This document shows, one piece after another, positions 40,301-53,299 of a stretch of DNA of 64,000 nt. The first letter of the stretch is position 1. Every line of letters begins with the position of its first letter. The stretch comes from Tetrahymena thermophila SB210 (taxonomy: Eukaryota > Ciliophora > Oligohymenophorea > Hymenostomatida > Tetrahymenidae). The stretch lies in the NCBI RefSeq assembly GCF_000189635.1, contig NW_002476327.1:1-64000 (forward strand), read 5' to 3'. The notes under the pieces are model-generated. The model did not search any database. It saw only the letters and a program-made list of their open reading frames with translations, and was not told where the DNA came from. The position numbers were made by a program, and so were the translations under genes.

Positions 40301-43300
40301 AAAAAAATTGATAGGTAAAAATTATCTCATACTCTTTTAATGATTAAAAATTTCTCCAGTGTGAAAGGGAGCACAAAATTAATAATTTTTTTTACAAAAA
40401 AACTCTAAGGTGGCTTCATGCTAAATTATCCTGAGCATTTTTTTAAAATATCTCATTTCATAACCCATTCATTTTCAGAGTTAAAAAATATATTATAATA
40501 TATGCTTATTGATAAAATAATATAGAAATTTTTAATTACTTTTATTATAATAATGTGCAGATTTTCTTAATTTGATTTTTTATTAAATTGTATTTTTAAA
40601 AAAAATAAAATGATCTATCTAATTAAAATATTTAAAAATAGGTAAAAAAAGGGATTTATTTATAAAGAGTAAACAGGATTATTCAATTCCAATTAAGTTG
40701 GTTCTTAAGAGTATTCCTTCACATACTTAAGGCTTATTATTTTAAGCATCGATTATTGCTTAAAATTTACTCTATGATTATCCAGCTTTTATAATAACAA
40801 AAGTTAATGGGTAGATTGAAAGTATTTCTCCAAGTGTAGTTGCTATGTTTAATATTGATATGAAAAAGATTAAGTAAGGCATGTACATTGAAAAAATAAT
40901 TCCTAATTTTTGGGAATACATCTTTGAATTTCAACAGAAACAGGGAAAAGAGCTCATTTTAAAGACTTACTAAATGAAGATGATGAAAGAATCTAAAGTC
41001 AAGATAAATGTTGAACAAATAAGATTTATGAATTTGGGTTCTTAAGGTTACATAATTAATATAAAATTATCTAAAAATGATTTAAAGGACCAATTTTCTC
41101 TTTAAAAAACAAAAAATTAAGATTAGTGTTTATTAAAAAAGCAACCTACATTGAATCAATTTCACAAAGATTAAAATAATAATCTATCTCAAACTGATGA
41201 TTAAAGCCCAAGAAATTTAAATGAGTTTTCATTTTAAAATGAAGACTCTATTTTCAAACAAAATGAGAACAATTCTTTCGAAGCCAAGCCAAAGCGAATG
41301 AGCTCTAATAGTTAGAAATAAATTGGTTAAATGGAGATATTTTATGATATAAGAACAAATTCTTATTTAGGTACTATGGTTGCTGTATCAAAGCAAAATT
41401 ACCAAGAAGATGAATCAGATACAGTCTCAAAGAAACTACAAAAATCAAAATTTAGTCAAAACTAAGTCAAAAAAGAAAAATAAATATCAACACTAAATAG
41501 CTAAAGCTAGAGAAACTAATTTATAAGTAATTTATATCCATATATTTATACCTCTGAAAGAAGTTAAGAGGAAAGAATTTAGGACATCTTAGAAAATAAT
41601 AAAGATCAAAAGAAAAAAATGGATGTAGCTGATAACGAAGTATACAAAATTTTAGAAAATCTTATAAAAATGGAATACAATAAGTGTAAAAAAATAGAAA
41701 AAAAATCTTCAAAATCATAAAAAAAGTCAGAGCAAGTTGATAATAATGAAATTAAAATTATTCCTTAGGTATATTTAAAGCATTATGAAGTTATTTAAAA
41801 CTAAGAAGAATATAAGAATCACATAGAGCAATATATATTCAAAAAAAATTAAATGAGAAACAGCATAAATGATGAAAAAGAATAGAACGTAAAGATTTAT
41901 AAAGACTATGGTGAAAATATAAAAACATTAAGGTTAGAACAAAATAAAATGATTGATGTCAAGTTAGCAAATGAAAACGAAGAGCAAATTAGTGAAAATT
42001 CTAACTAAAATCTAGAAAATAATTAATAAATGTTATAATTTGAAAATACAGAAGCAGAATATCAAAAAGAAATAGATGAAGTAAATTTTTTTTTAAAAAA
42101 ATTAATTCTTTTTATCTTGATTAAAAAAATTTCATTTAAAATTAATTAGATTGTAGGCTCTAAAAAGAATATAAAATCTTTCATGAAAGACAGCAATTTT
42201 AATATTAATAGTAGCTTGTTTAACTACAAAAAAATATTTTCATTTTTATTTTTAGTGTTTGAAATAGTTTACATCAGTTTATCATTGATCCTTTATTAGC
42301 AGCAAGTAAATAATACAATAATTAGATTTCAGATGTATAATGTCACACATTTATACTTCGCAAACACTTAGCACATTATAGAGGGAGCTTTCAATATGTT
42401 TGCAATTGATAAAGGATCATATTACAATTATGAAAACATGGATTATAAGACTTAAGAATATTTCTTTTAAAAATATCTTGAATCAGAAACCATTTACTAG
42501 TTTGCTTTAGATGAGATATTGACAAAATTATATTTAAATAATGTGGGAGTAACTTAATAAATGTAAGATTTATTTATCAATAACAGAAATATGGATCTGT
42601 TAATTCATTTCAACCATCGTTAAACAATTGTATATCCTAATAATCTTTATTAAGCATCTTAATAAGTTTTGGCTAAGGTCTATCACTTCAAGGTATTAAA
42701 TTAAATTTTTCTAAAATACTATGGTTTCTCGCTCATTAACGTTTTATGTTTGATTTCTGAATTTTAGCAAAAATTTACATAAATTATTTTGTGAAAATTG
42801 GAATTTCCTATTTCAGAACTCCAAATTATTAGAGAGACTATAGTATTTTTACTCACTAAAAAATTTTTATTTTTAAATTCTAAATATTTTTGATTAGATT
42901 GATTTGAATTTGTTTTTACTTAAAAAAAGAGAGTACCACTTGGATAATTTGATTTGCACAACAATGATATTTTTATAAATCTAGAAAACTTCTCAAATTA
43001 ACTGTTGAATTAAATAATTTAATATAGAGACTTACAAGAATAAGAAATTTTTAGCTATTTAAAATCTGTTTAAACTTATTTACAAGATATTCTTTTTATA
43101 GGATTAATTTTCATTTTAGCTTATTTTGTTGTAGTATTTGTCCTTTACTTAAAAACTCTTTTTTACTATTATGAAGTTCCTTCAATTTTAACCACAATTC
43201 CACTTTCATAAGTCAGACATTAAGTTAAAAGAATTGAACAATTTTTAAGTACATCAACATTAGAAGAAGAGGAAACTGCTTTAAATGAGATGAATTAAGA

Positions 43301-44420
43301 ACAAAAAAATTAAGATTTACCTAATAAATTAGAGAATCTTAACGAGAACGAAAATTAAAATCATTAAGAATAAATTTTGATACAAAATTCTAACTAATAA
43401 GACAATAATAGTGTCAAATCTGAGAGATCTAATTTACATTAAAGAGGCGAAAAACATGCATAAAAATAAGAAGAATCTAACACTAACACTGAAACAGCAT
43501 TTAACTTAAGAGGCATTTCAAGTTAGAATGTAAGACCAATAAAATACAGTCTACTAAATATTTTGCTACTAATGCCATTCTTTTTATAGATAATCTTGTT
43601 TTCTACTTTTATAGCTGTTGAAACCAGTTTAACTTAAAATTTTACAACTAACTTGTAAAATTTTTATTCAGAACTTGCTTTCAGCGTAAAACTAGAGCCA
43701 AACTTTATGCTCTTGTTTAACTGTTTAAAAAGCCAAACAATGGCTAATAACTATATTGGAGTCAGATAGGTTTATGAACCAATAGTTTATTTCAATCGAA
43801 ATATTAACTATATGTATGATTTAATGGATAATTTAACTTACATTCACTATAATAACTATAATAATTTGCCATCTTCTTATTAGACTTAGTTTGATTCATA
43901 TTTCTCTAAAAATCCAAGCATTTGTGACCAACTCTTTTAAAAGTATCCATAAAATATTAACTTAACTGAGTGTAGCAGTTTTTTGAATGGAAAATTTAAC
44001 GAAGGAATGAACATAAACATATAACATTTAATAACATAAATGATAGGCTATTCTTAAACTATAACAAGCGGTGGCATTTAATTACCATACAAATAATCTA
44101 TGAACTCATAAATGTATGAAGTCTAAACAATATGTACTTATTTGAAGTTTATTATGAGAGAGCTAAATAATCTTTTTGTTAATGGAATATAACAGCTATT
44201 TAATAACTTAAACATAGCAAGAATAGCTATTACTATAACAATCTGTTCTCTTTTATTTTGTGTGTTTTTATTTGTCTCTCTTCCTATTATTTAGAAGATA
44301 AAAAACCAGATATTTTCTCAGAGATTGCTCTTTTGCTTACTACCTAAAACCTTGATATCCTAAAATAGGCATATTAGGTAGTATATATTAAAATAATATT
44401 TATCTAATTCTAAAAAATGA
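37386..44420 (+). CDS. PAS-domain multi-pass membrane protein, TmcB-like family (copy 2)
   Basis: Five exons join in frame: 37386-38889, 39745-40314, 40642-42080, 42150-42692 and 42930-44420, encoding about 1,848 residues. Intron phases (1, 1, 0, 0) are the same as in the gene at 1608. Exon 3 (1,439 bp) and exon 4 (543 bp) even have the same lengths. The Cys/His motif near residue 380 reads DGFLNRHRNDC...CPSRC. PAS-like domains lie near residues 620-715 and 745-795, with N-terminal and C-terminal membrane segments as in copy 1. The family assignment is from memory of ciliate TmcB-like proteins; ligand is unknown. Intron 1 is expanded by an internal duplication. A large LRR gene follows 0.87 kb downstream, and the last exon is duplicated at 53300. 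Confidence 0.85.
38911..39690. repeat. ~395-bp tandem duplication inside intron 1
   Basis: The segment from about 38911 to 39305 is repeated with moderate divergence from about 39308 to 39690. Shared landmarks include the TTTTAACATTCAAA start and a GTAATTGAATTACT palindrome at about 39200 and 39572. It accounts for most of the 855-bp intron, against 59 bp in the paralogue. Confidence 0.85.
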
Positions 44421-45289
44421 ATGCATGATTGATTGACACTTTATAAATTAAGTTATTTATTATCTCTCTAAAAAAAATAAATAAATCCAAATAAACTATT
44501 TTTACTAGAGATTAATATTAAAAGTTTGTAGAATTAGAGCAGTGAGCCAAACAAGATCCTAAGTTTAGTGCTCTTTATTCACCATTTGAACTAATGCTTT
44601 TTATATTCCATTTTTATAAATAAAAGGAAAAAATTAATTGGCGGCTGATTTAATTATAATAATTACAAAAATTTAAAGGAGTATTTTATTTTTTATTAAA
44701 TATTTTGTATTTATGATTAAAATTTGATAAAATTCCTTTTTTTCTTTTGTAACTTCTGAATTATCTTAGCTTTTGGTTCACTCATAAATGAATGAAATAT
44801 TAAGAAAGTTTTAACCAGAAAAATAAAAACAATTTAAAGCAAGATACCATACAAAAATATAGTGGTTGGCATGCTACTTTTTATGAAATATAGTTTTTAG
44901 TTATTTATTAAAAAATCTGATTTTATATTTTATAATAGAATTATAATTAATTAATAATGTAATTTATTATAATTTAAAACATAATTAATCTTTGTGAATT
45001 AAGTGGGTTATCAAAAATAGTGATTTAATTAAGTTTCAAAAGATATAGAAAATTGTATTTTATAGAAGCTGAAATTACAATATTTAAGATATTTATCTTT
45101 TATGAAAAGACAATAAATAAGGAGAAAGATTTATTAATATTAATATATCTTTTGTGAGATTAAATAATAATATTTAAAGATGATAATCAACAATTTTTTA
45201 ATTAATCAAAATTATTAATTAATTTCTGATAATAATTAATTAATTAATTAATAATAAAAGAAATATTAATGGCGAATAAATAAAAAAAA
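44421..45289. other. Spacer between TmcB-like gene 2 and LRR gene
   Basis: Holds one antisense LRR relic exon (44506-44596) and a segment at 44843-45000 that begins GATACCATACAAAAATATAG and resembles the dispersed repeat at 16243 and 63661. Unit 2 has different sequence at the equivalent of 44825-45018. The last 250 bp before the ATG are conserved between units. Confidence 0.5.
44506..44596 (-). pseudogene. Solitary relic LRR exon, antisense (unit 1)
   Basis: Read on the minus strand it shows the LRR exon pattern, with AAAAAG acceptor, TTAGGATCTTGTTTGGCTCA core and GTAAAA donor. It is 91 bp, one base over the standard. No neighbouring exons on this strand remain. It resembles the CTNLSNLTL subfamily of the gene at 28171-36307. 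Confidence 0.6.
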
Positions 45290-46236
45290 ATGGAGTAATA
45301 GAATATCTCTTTTAATAATCTACAAGATGTATCCATTATTATTAATTTTATTTATTATTATAAAATCTTTTTTTTTAATAAACAGTTAATGAAATCTAAC
45401 TTGAAAGCTCTGACTCATATTGACTTACAGTTAAAGTAAAAACTATACATAAATATTTATTCATTCTTATTTAATCATAAATTTTTCAAAACAAACAGGA
45501 TTTTTTTTTATAAAATAAATATTTTAAAACTTTTTGTCTTTTTTTAATAATGTATTTACAAAATTAAGAATAAATAAAATTTTATATAATTCATTCATTG
45601 ATAAATTAAATTCATTTGTTATTATTTATAAAATAAATAGAAATTGTATTCTTAATAACGAAAAAGTTACTTAGCTTAACACCTCTTTAATCTAATGTTA
45701 AAAATTAGAATCTTTAGTATTAAATCTTAAGTAATAATTTAACTTTATTATCTTAAATATCACAATTAATTGATTAATTTTTGCTATAAATCTAACATTT
45801 AGTAAGGAAAATATTTCAGACGAATAGATAAATTAATTATTTGCTGAAAATTCTTTCATTAAGAATTTAGTTGAAACTGGTAATAATGTGAGGTAAATAA
45901 ATATATTTTGTATGTTAATAAGTCTATCTTTAATATAGTTTAAAAATAAATGGTTTAATAAATGATCTATTATTCTATAACTCTAGTTATATATATCTAT
46001 CAAATAAAAAACCTAAAAGATTGAATCTAGCTTTTTAAATAATGTTAAATAAAATATTAGCTTAAATCTTTTTGTTAATTTATTAATTTAAAGAAATAAA
46101 AAAAGTTTGAATTTAATTTTATTTTATTTAAATAGCAATGATTAAATTTATGCCCAAATTAAGTTTTTCAGAAGTATTTTATAAGGGATACATGAAGTCT
46201 GTAAAGAACCTAGGTAAAATAGAATTATTGATATTT

Positions 46237-46268
<32 letters not shown>

Positions 46269-49200
46269 TTTAATTTGAAAGATTAAATGAAATTGAAGCT
46301 TAAGGAAATATTCTATTAGAAGAAACTATGAGCCATCTAATTAATCTAAATAGTTTACAACTAAATTTAGAGTATTTTTATTTTAATATAATTAAGTTCA
46401 TATTTCAAAACTCATTAAATATTTTCATTATTTGAACTTAATTATTGCAAAATACCATTCAAAAATTTCGATTAGATAAGTGAATGGCATTTATTATTTT
46501 AAATTTAAATTTATTTAATTTGCTTCTTTGCTAAGCTAAACAATTAAATGTATGTAATTAAATGCTACTCACTAATATAGTCGTTTCCAAAAGACGAAAT
46601 TTTTGAATCGCATTTTGCTAAATTGAAAATAATCTTTTTTAATAAAAGTGGAAATTAAATTGGAGATGGAGGTGCAGTTTCGATTTGCAAAGTATTACGT
46701 AGATGTTAAACACTTACAAACTTAAATCTATAACTTTGGTAATTTTATTTTAATTATATTAAACATACATATTCAGCTAATTTTATTCTATTTTCTCAAA
46801 AGCAAATAAATAATTTATTAATTTATTTAAATATTTTTTTGGAAAGGAAAAATGAAATGAGTGACAAAGCGATATAGAGTATTGCTGAAGGTATTAGTAG
46901 CTGCACTAAACTCACAAATTTAACTTTAAACATAGTGTAAATTTTATTGATTATTAGTTATAAAATTAAATTTTCTTTTTCAATATAATTTTATATTTTA
47001 TTGTAAAAACTTAAAAAGATCAAATTTATTCGGAAAAGAAGGTGCATTTTCTATTAGTACAGCATTAAGTAGCTGTAGAATATTGACTCATCTAGATATT
47101 AACCTCTCGTAACTAATTTTTATTTTTTTTAAGGAGAAATTAAAAAAATTAATTGTAGGCAATTTAATAAATTTTTTAATATATTTAATCCATAATTAAA
47201 TTTTAAGTTTTCATTAATTATATTCATATTTTATTTTATGTTTTATTAGCAACAATTAAATTGGAGAAGAAGGAGCACTTGCTGTTTGTAGAGTATTAGA
47301 TAGTTGTAAATTACTTATCAATCTAAAACTTATGCTTTGGTAATTAATTTTGATATTTACTTTTTAAAAAAAAATTTAATATTTAATATTTTTTATTTTA
47401 TTTAAAAATTTTTAAATTAATAAATTAAAGGAGGATTAATTAATTTATTTATTTGCATATTATCTTTTTATAATAAAAGTAATAATTAAATTGGGGATGA
47501 AGGAGGATAATCATTTGGAATGGCATTAAGTAGCTGCTAGTAACTAACTAATTTAAAATTTAGTCTAATGTAATTTTAATTTTATAATTTTGATAATCTA
47601 AAAAAACTTTGAGATTTGTTTAAAATAAAAAATTTGATTTATTTTGTTTAAAAAGGAAAAATAAAATAGGTGATAAAACAGCATTAAGTGTTGGATTAGG
47701 TTTAAGTAAATGTAATCAACTTACCAATTTAGATATTGGAATGGAGTAAATATCTTTTTTATTATTTAAAAAATAAAATAATACTTTTTATTTAAATTTT
47801 TTTTATTTATTTATTTATTATTTATATTAATAAAAGATTAAATTAAATTGGAAATGATGGAGCTTCTGCTATTGGTAGGGCTATTGGTAACTGTAAATAC
47901 CTTACTAATCTTTAGTTTTAGGTTTAGTAATATTAATTTTATCTTTTTTTAGTGATAATTAAAAAAATTTTAATTATTTTATATATTTTGAATTAAATTC
48001 AAAAGAATTTTTAAATTATTAATTAAACTATTTCTTTTATTTAAAAAGTGGAAATAAAATTGGAGATGAAGGGGCTTCAAATATAGGATTAGGTTTAAGG
48101 AACAGCACTCAACTTATAAATTTAAAATTTATTATAAGGTAAATTATGTTTATTACTTTTTAATTAATTATGTAAAAGATTTTTACTCATACTGAATTAA
48201 ATTTACTTAAAATTAATAAAAAATATGTTTTTTATTTATTAAAGATAAAATTAAATTGGGGATAATGGAGCTACTTCTATTGGTAATGCACTTGGTAACT
48301 GCAAATTCCTAACAAATCTTGTTTTTGATATTTCGTAAAATAAATTCAATATTTATTAATGAGAACTCAAAAAAGTTTGAGTTATTTTGAATTAAAAGTC
48401 AAAGTTTTTTTAAATATTTAATAAATTTATTTATTTATTTTGTTTGAAAAGGAAAAATAAAATCGGTGATGAAGGAGCATAAAATATTGGAATAGGTTTG
48501 AGTAATTGCACTCAACTTACAAATTTAGATTTTAGGATATGGTAAATTTATTTCATTTTTTAATATTGAAAAAAATTATGAAAAAGCTTTTTATTAAAAC
48601 TTAATTAAACAACCTTAAAGTTTTAAATTTTTAAATAAACTTAATTTTCATTTTAAAATAAATTTTATATTTATTTATTGATAACTAAAAAAAGTTTGAG
48701 TTATTTTATAATTTTGATTTTAATATCAAAGCTAATTTAAATAGTTAATAAATCGATTTATTTATTTATTTATTTATTTATTTTGTTTGAAAAGGGAAAA
48801 TAAAATTGGTGATAAAGGAGCATAAAATATTGGATTAGGTTTGAGTAACTGCACTCAACTTACAAATTTAGTATTTATGATATGGTAAATTTATTTCGTT
48901 TATAATTTTTGAAAAAAATTCAGTAAAAGATTTATTAAAACTGAATTAAATAAGTTTAAAATTTATAAAGTGTCTTTAATTTTTAATTAAACTTGATTTT
49001 CGTTTATAAAAGTTCAAACTAAATTGGGGATGATGGAGCTTCTACTATCGGTGCTGCACTTGGAAAGTTCAAGTGCCTTACTAATCTCGATTTTGATATT
49101 TCGTAAAATAAATTAAATATTTATTAATGAGAACTTAAAAAAGTTTGAGTTATTTATATATTTTGAATTAAATGTCAAAATATATTTAAATAGTTAATAA

Positions 49201-52200
49201 ATTGATTTATTTATTTTGTTTGAAAAGGGAAAATTAAATAGGTGATGAAGGAGCATAAAATATTGGATTAGGTTTGAGTAATTGTACTTAACTTACAAAA
49301 TTAGGATTGCAGATACAGTAAATTTATTTCATTAAAAAAATATGAAAAACTTTTTATTATAACTGAATTAAACAATTATAAATTTTATTTAATGTCTTTA
49401 TTTTTATAGAAATTTCATGTATTAAATTCTTATGGAGGTGGGGAATTAAGAATTTAATCCCTGGATTTTGCTAAAAATAAAATAGATTACCTGTTTTCCT
49501 CTGAAGATTTCAAATGAAATTTTTTTTTCTTTCCACCGATTTAATTTTTATGATTTTACTTCAATATGAAATCTTTAAAATAAATTTATATTTATTTATT
49601 GATAACTTAAAAAAGTTTGAAATAATTTTTTATTTTGATTTAAATTTCAAAACAAATTTAAATAGTTTATAAATTTATTTATTTATTTTGTATGAAAAGA
49701 TAAAATAAAATCTGTGACGAAGGAGCAAAATGTATTGGATTAAGTTTGAGTAAATGCACTCAACTTACAAATTTATTATTTTGGATAAGGTAAATTTGTT
49801 TAATTAACAACTTTTGAAAAAAATTCAGTAAAAGCTTTTTATTCAAACTGAATTATAAAGCTTAAATTTTATAAAATGTCTTAAATTTTTAATTAAACTC
49901 GATTTTTATTTATAAAAGCTCGAATTAAGTTGGGGATGATGGAGCTTCTACTATTGGTACAGCACTTGGAAACTGCTAATTACTTACTAATCTTGCTTTT
50001 GATATTTCGTAAAATAAATTTTATATTTATTTAATGTCAAAACAAATTTAAATAGTTAATAAATTGATTTATTTATTTATTTTGTTTGAAAAGATAAAAT
50101 AAAATTGGTGATTAAGGGGCATAAAATATTGGATTAGGTTTGAGTAAATGCACTCAGCTTACAAATTTAGTATTTTTTATGAAGTAAGTTTATTTCATTT
50201 ATTACTTTTGAAAAAAATTATGAAAAAGCTTTTTATTCAAACTGAATTAAATTAAATTTTATAAAATGCCTTTAATTTTTAATTAAAATTGATTTTTATT
50301 TATAAAAGAGAAAATTAAATTGGGGATGATGGAGCTTCTACTATTGGTACAGCACTTGGAAACTGCTAATTACTTACTAATCTTACTATTGTTATTTCGT
50401 AAAATAAATTTTATATTTATTTAATGACAAAACAAATTTAAATATTTAATAAATTTATTTATTTTGTTTGAAAAGATAAAATAAAATTGGTGACAAAGGA
50501 GCCTAGAATATTGGATTCGGTTTGAGTAAATGCACTCAACTTACAAATTTAAAATTTGTAATAAGGTAAATTTATTTAATTTATTACTTTTGAAAAAAAT
50601 TATGAAAAAGCTTTTTATTCAAACTTAATTTAATAAGCTTAAATTTTATAAAATGCCTTTAATTTTTAATTAAACTTGATTTTTATTTATAAAAGTTCAA
50701 ATTAAATTGGAGATGATGGAGCTTCTACTATCGGTACAGCACTTAGTAACTGCTAATTACTTACTAATCTTACTTTTGCTATTTCGTAAAATAAATTTTA
50801 TATTTATTTTATGTCAAAACAAATTTAAATAGTTAATAAATTTATTTATTTAATTTGTTTTAAAGTTCAAATAAAATTGGTGATAAAGGAGCATAAAATA
50901 TTGGATTAGGTTTGAGTAATTGCACTCAACTTACAGATTTAGTATTTTTTATGGGGTAAATTTATTTCATTTATAAATATTGAAAAAATTATGAAAAATC
51001 TTTTTATTCAAACTAGATTAAATAAGCTTAAATTTTATAAAATGTCTTTAATTTTTAATTAAACTTGATTTTTGTTTATAAAAGCTTGAATTAAATTGGG
51101 GATGTTGGAGCTTCTACAATAGGTACAGCACTTGGTAACTGCAAATTGCTTACTAATCTCGATTTTAATATTTAGTAAATTTTAAAGTTGGAATAAAAAT
51201 TATAAATTTATTTCATTTATGACTTTTGAAAAAAATTATGAAAAATCTTTCTATACATAATAGATTAAATTAGCTTAAATTTTATAAAATGTATTAAATT
51301 TTTTAATAAAACTTGATTTTTATTTATAAAAGCTGGAATTAAATTGGGGATGATGGAGCTTCTACAATAGGTATAGCACTTGGTAAATGCAAATTACTTA
51401 CTAGTCTTACTTTTGGTATTAGGTAAAATCAATTTTTTATTTATTTATTGATAACTTAAAAAAGCTTGAATTACTTTATTATTTTGATTTAAATGTCAAA
51501 ACAAATTTAAATAGTTATAAATTGATTTACTTACTAATTTTATTTTAAAGTCATAACAAAATTGGTGATAAAGGAGCATAAAATATTGGATTAGGTTTGA
51601 GTAGTTGCACTCAGCTTACAAAATTAGAATTACTGATATTGTAAATTTATTTCATTTTTTAATATTGAAAAAATTATGAAAAATCTTTTTATTCAAACTG
51701 GATTATATAAGCTTAAATTTTATAAAATGTATTAAATTTTTAATTAAACTTGATATTTATTTATAAAAGCGAAAATTAAATTGGGGATGATGGAGCTTCT
51801 GCAATAGGTACTGCACTTGGTAACTGCAAATTACTTACTAATCTCAATTTTAAGATTTCGTAAAAAAAAACTTTTTATTCAAACTTAATAAAGCAAGCTT
51901 AAATTTTATAAAATGTCTTTACTTTTAAATTAAACTTTTGTAAAATAAATTTTATATTTAAAAAAAAATTATGAAAAAGCTTTATATTCAAATAATAAAT
52001 CTATTTAAAATTTAATTTTTAATTAAATATTATTTTCATTTATAAAAGCCACAATTAAATTGGAGATAATGGAATTATTACTATAGTTACAGCACTTGGT
52101 AACTGCAAATTCCTTACTAATCTTACTTTTAATATTAAGTAAAATCAAATTTTTATTTATTTATTGATAACTTAAAAATATTTATTTATTTTAAATTAAA

Positions 52201-52655
52201 TATCAATTCAAATTTAAATAGTAATAAATTGATTTATATTGTTTGAAAAGGGGAAATAATATTGGTGATAAAGGAGCATAATATATGGGATTATGCTTGA
52301 GTAACTTCACTTAACTTAAGAATTTAGTTTTTAACTCAGAGTAAATTTCATTTATTATTTTTGAAAAACAATTATATTAAATTTTTTAAGACGTTAAGTA
52401 AAATATCTTTATTTAATAAGAAATTATGAGAAATTTCTAAAATCCAGAGAAATCATTAACTGTAAAAATATAAAGTTATTGAAGCTTGATATGTAATTAA
52501 TATTTATTGATTAAAATTAGATAATTAAAAGTAAAAAATTTTATTTATTAAAAAATAAATTAATATTTAATAAAAGTTATTTTCCAGATGATAGATAAAC
52601 TATTAAAAGATTAGCTTAAAAAATAAAAAGATTAGTTAAATTAAATGTAGATTGA
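45290..52655 (+). CDS. Large cassette-exon LRR gene (copy 1), about 994 residues
   Basis: Exon 1 is 45290-45435 (146 bp). An in-frame ATG at 45269 is possible, but the equivalent in copy 2 is out of frame, so the second ATG was chosen. Exons of exactly 90 bp start at 45641, 45803, 46282, 46649, 46847, 47019, 47250, 47480, 47656, 47837, 48049, 48245, 48452, 48795, 49013, 49228, 49700, 49919, 50094, 50309, 50476, 50696, 50866, 51085, 51333, 51551, 51770, 52049 and 52251. Others are 46136-46213 (78 bp), 52421-52492 (72 bp) and the terminal 52577-52655, ending KRLVKLNVD then TGA. Every junction is phase 2 and the sum is divisible by three. From exon 14 on, type A (IGDKGAQNIGLGLSNCTQL) and type B (IGDDGASTIGTALGNCKLL) repeats mostly alternate. 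Residues 14-30 are hydrophobic. A binding role is likely. Confidence 0.85.
46447..46618. mobile_element. 172-bp MITE-like insertion with ~24-bp inverted ends in LRR intron 5
   Basis: The left end, GCAAAATACCATTC followed by AAAAATTTCG, and the inverted right end match at about 22 of 24 positions. The element is absent from the same intron of the tandem copy near 57160, so it inserted after duplication or was lost from copy 2. TA lies near both borders but a clean target duplication was not resolved. The element is far too short to encode a transposase. Confidence 0.8.
49412..49465. repeat. Dispersed hairpin element, copy 2
   Basis: Perfect 12-bp arms ATTAAATTCTTA (49421-49432) and TAAGAATTTAAT (49447-49458) enclose a G-rich loop. 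It lies in the long intron 49318-49699 and resembles 13318-13372. Confidence 0.6.
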
Positions 52656-53299
52656 ATTTACTAAAATTAATAATAAATATTTATTTATTTATTAACAGTA
52701 CAATTTATAACAAAAATGATTGAAATTAAAAGTTGTATGTATAATGAATATATATTTTATTATTTAATTAAATTTAATAAAAAAGCAATTTATTTAATGA
52801 ATATTATGATTTAATTATCATTAAAATAAATAATTAAATTTTTTATGTTTATCCTTTACACAATAAAATCTTTTGATTTATTTTACAATATTAGATATTT
52901 ACAAAAATATCTTTATTAATTTACTTTATTAGTTAATCTTTTGTTTTCTTAAAATAATTAAATTTTACAATTTATGATATTTAATTTAATTAATTTGAAT
53001 TTATATTTATAATAATAATATCATTTTAATAAAACTCTAAATATAAGTTTATTAACATATTTAAATTAAATTTCTAAGAGATATAAATAAATATAAACTC
53101 TAAATTTTTGTAAAACTGCATAAAAAAATTCTTCAATAAAATAAAAAATGGGAAATAAATAGTAAAAATTATTTTGTGAAAATGGGAATTTACTGTTTCA
53201 GAACTCTAAATTATCTAGACACTATAGTATTTTTACTTATTTTAAATTCTAAGTATTTTTGTTTAGATTGATTTGATTTTGTTTTTACTTAAAAAAAAG
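52656..53299. other. LRR 3' flank, duplication junction and TmcB intron remnant
   Basis: The 3' flank of the LRR gene runs to 53162. From about 53165 the sequence is the duplicated end of TmcB intron 4, including its acceptor before 53300. Confidence 0.75.

Larger units (their letters stand above)
42780..53162. repeat. 10.4-kb tandem duplication, unit 1
   Basis: The unit begins inside intron 4 of the TmcB-like gene and runs through its last exon and the complete LRR gene to 53162, where unit 2 starts directly. The junction lies between AAATAAATAG and TAAAAATTATTTTG. Confidence 0.9.

Noticed and set aside
45269-45289. Upstream ATG as the start of the large LRR gene
   Set aside because: It is in frame in copy 1 but out of frame in copy 2, and the next ATG gives the 146-bp first exon shared with the gene at 9190.
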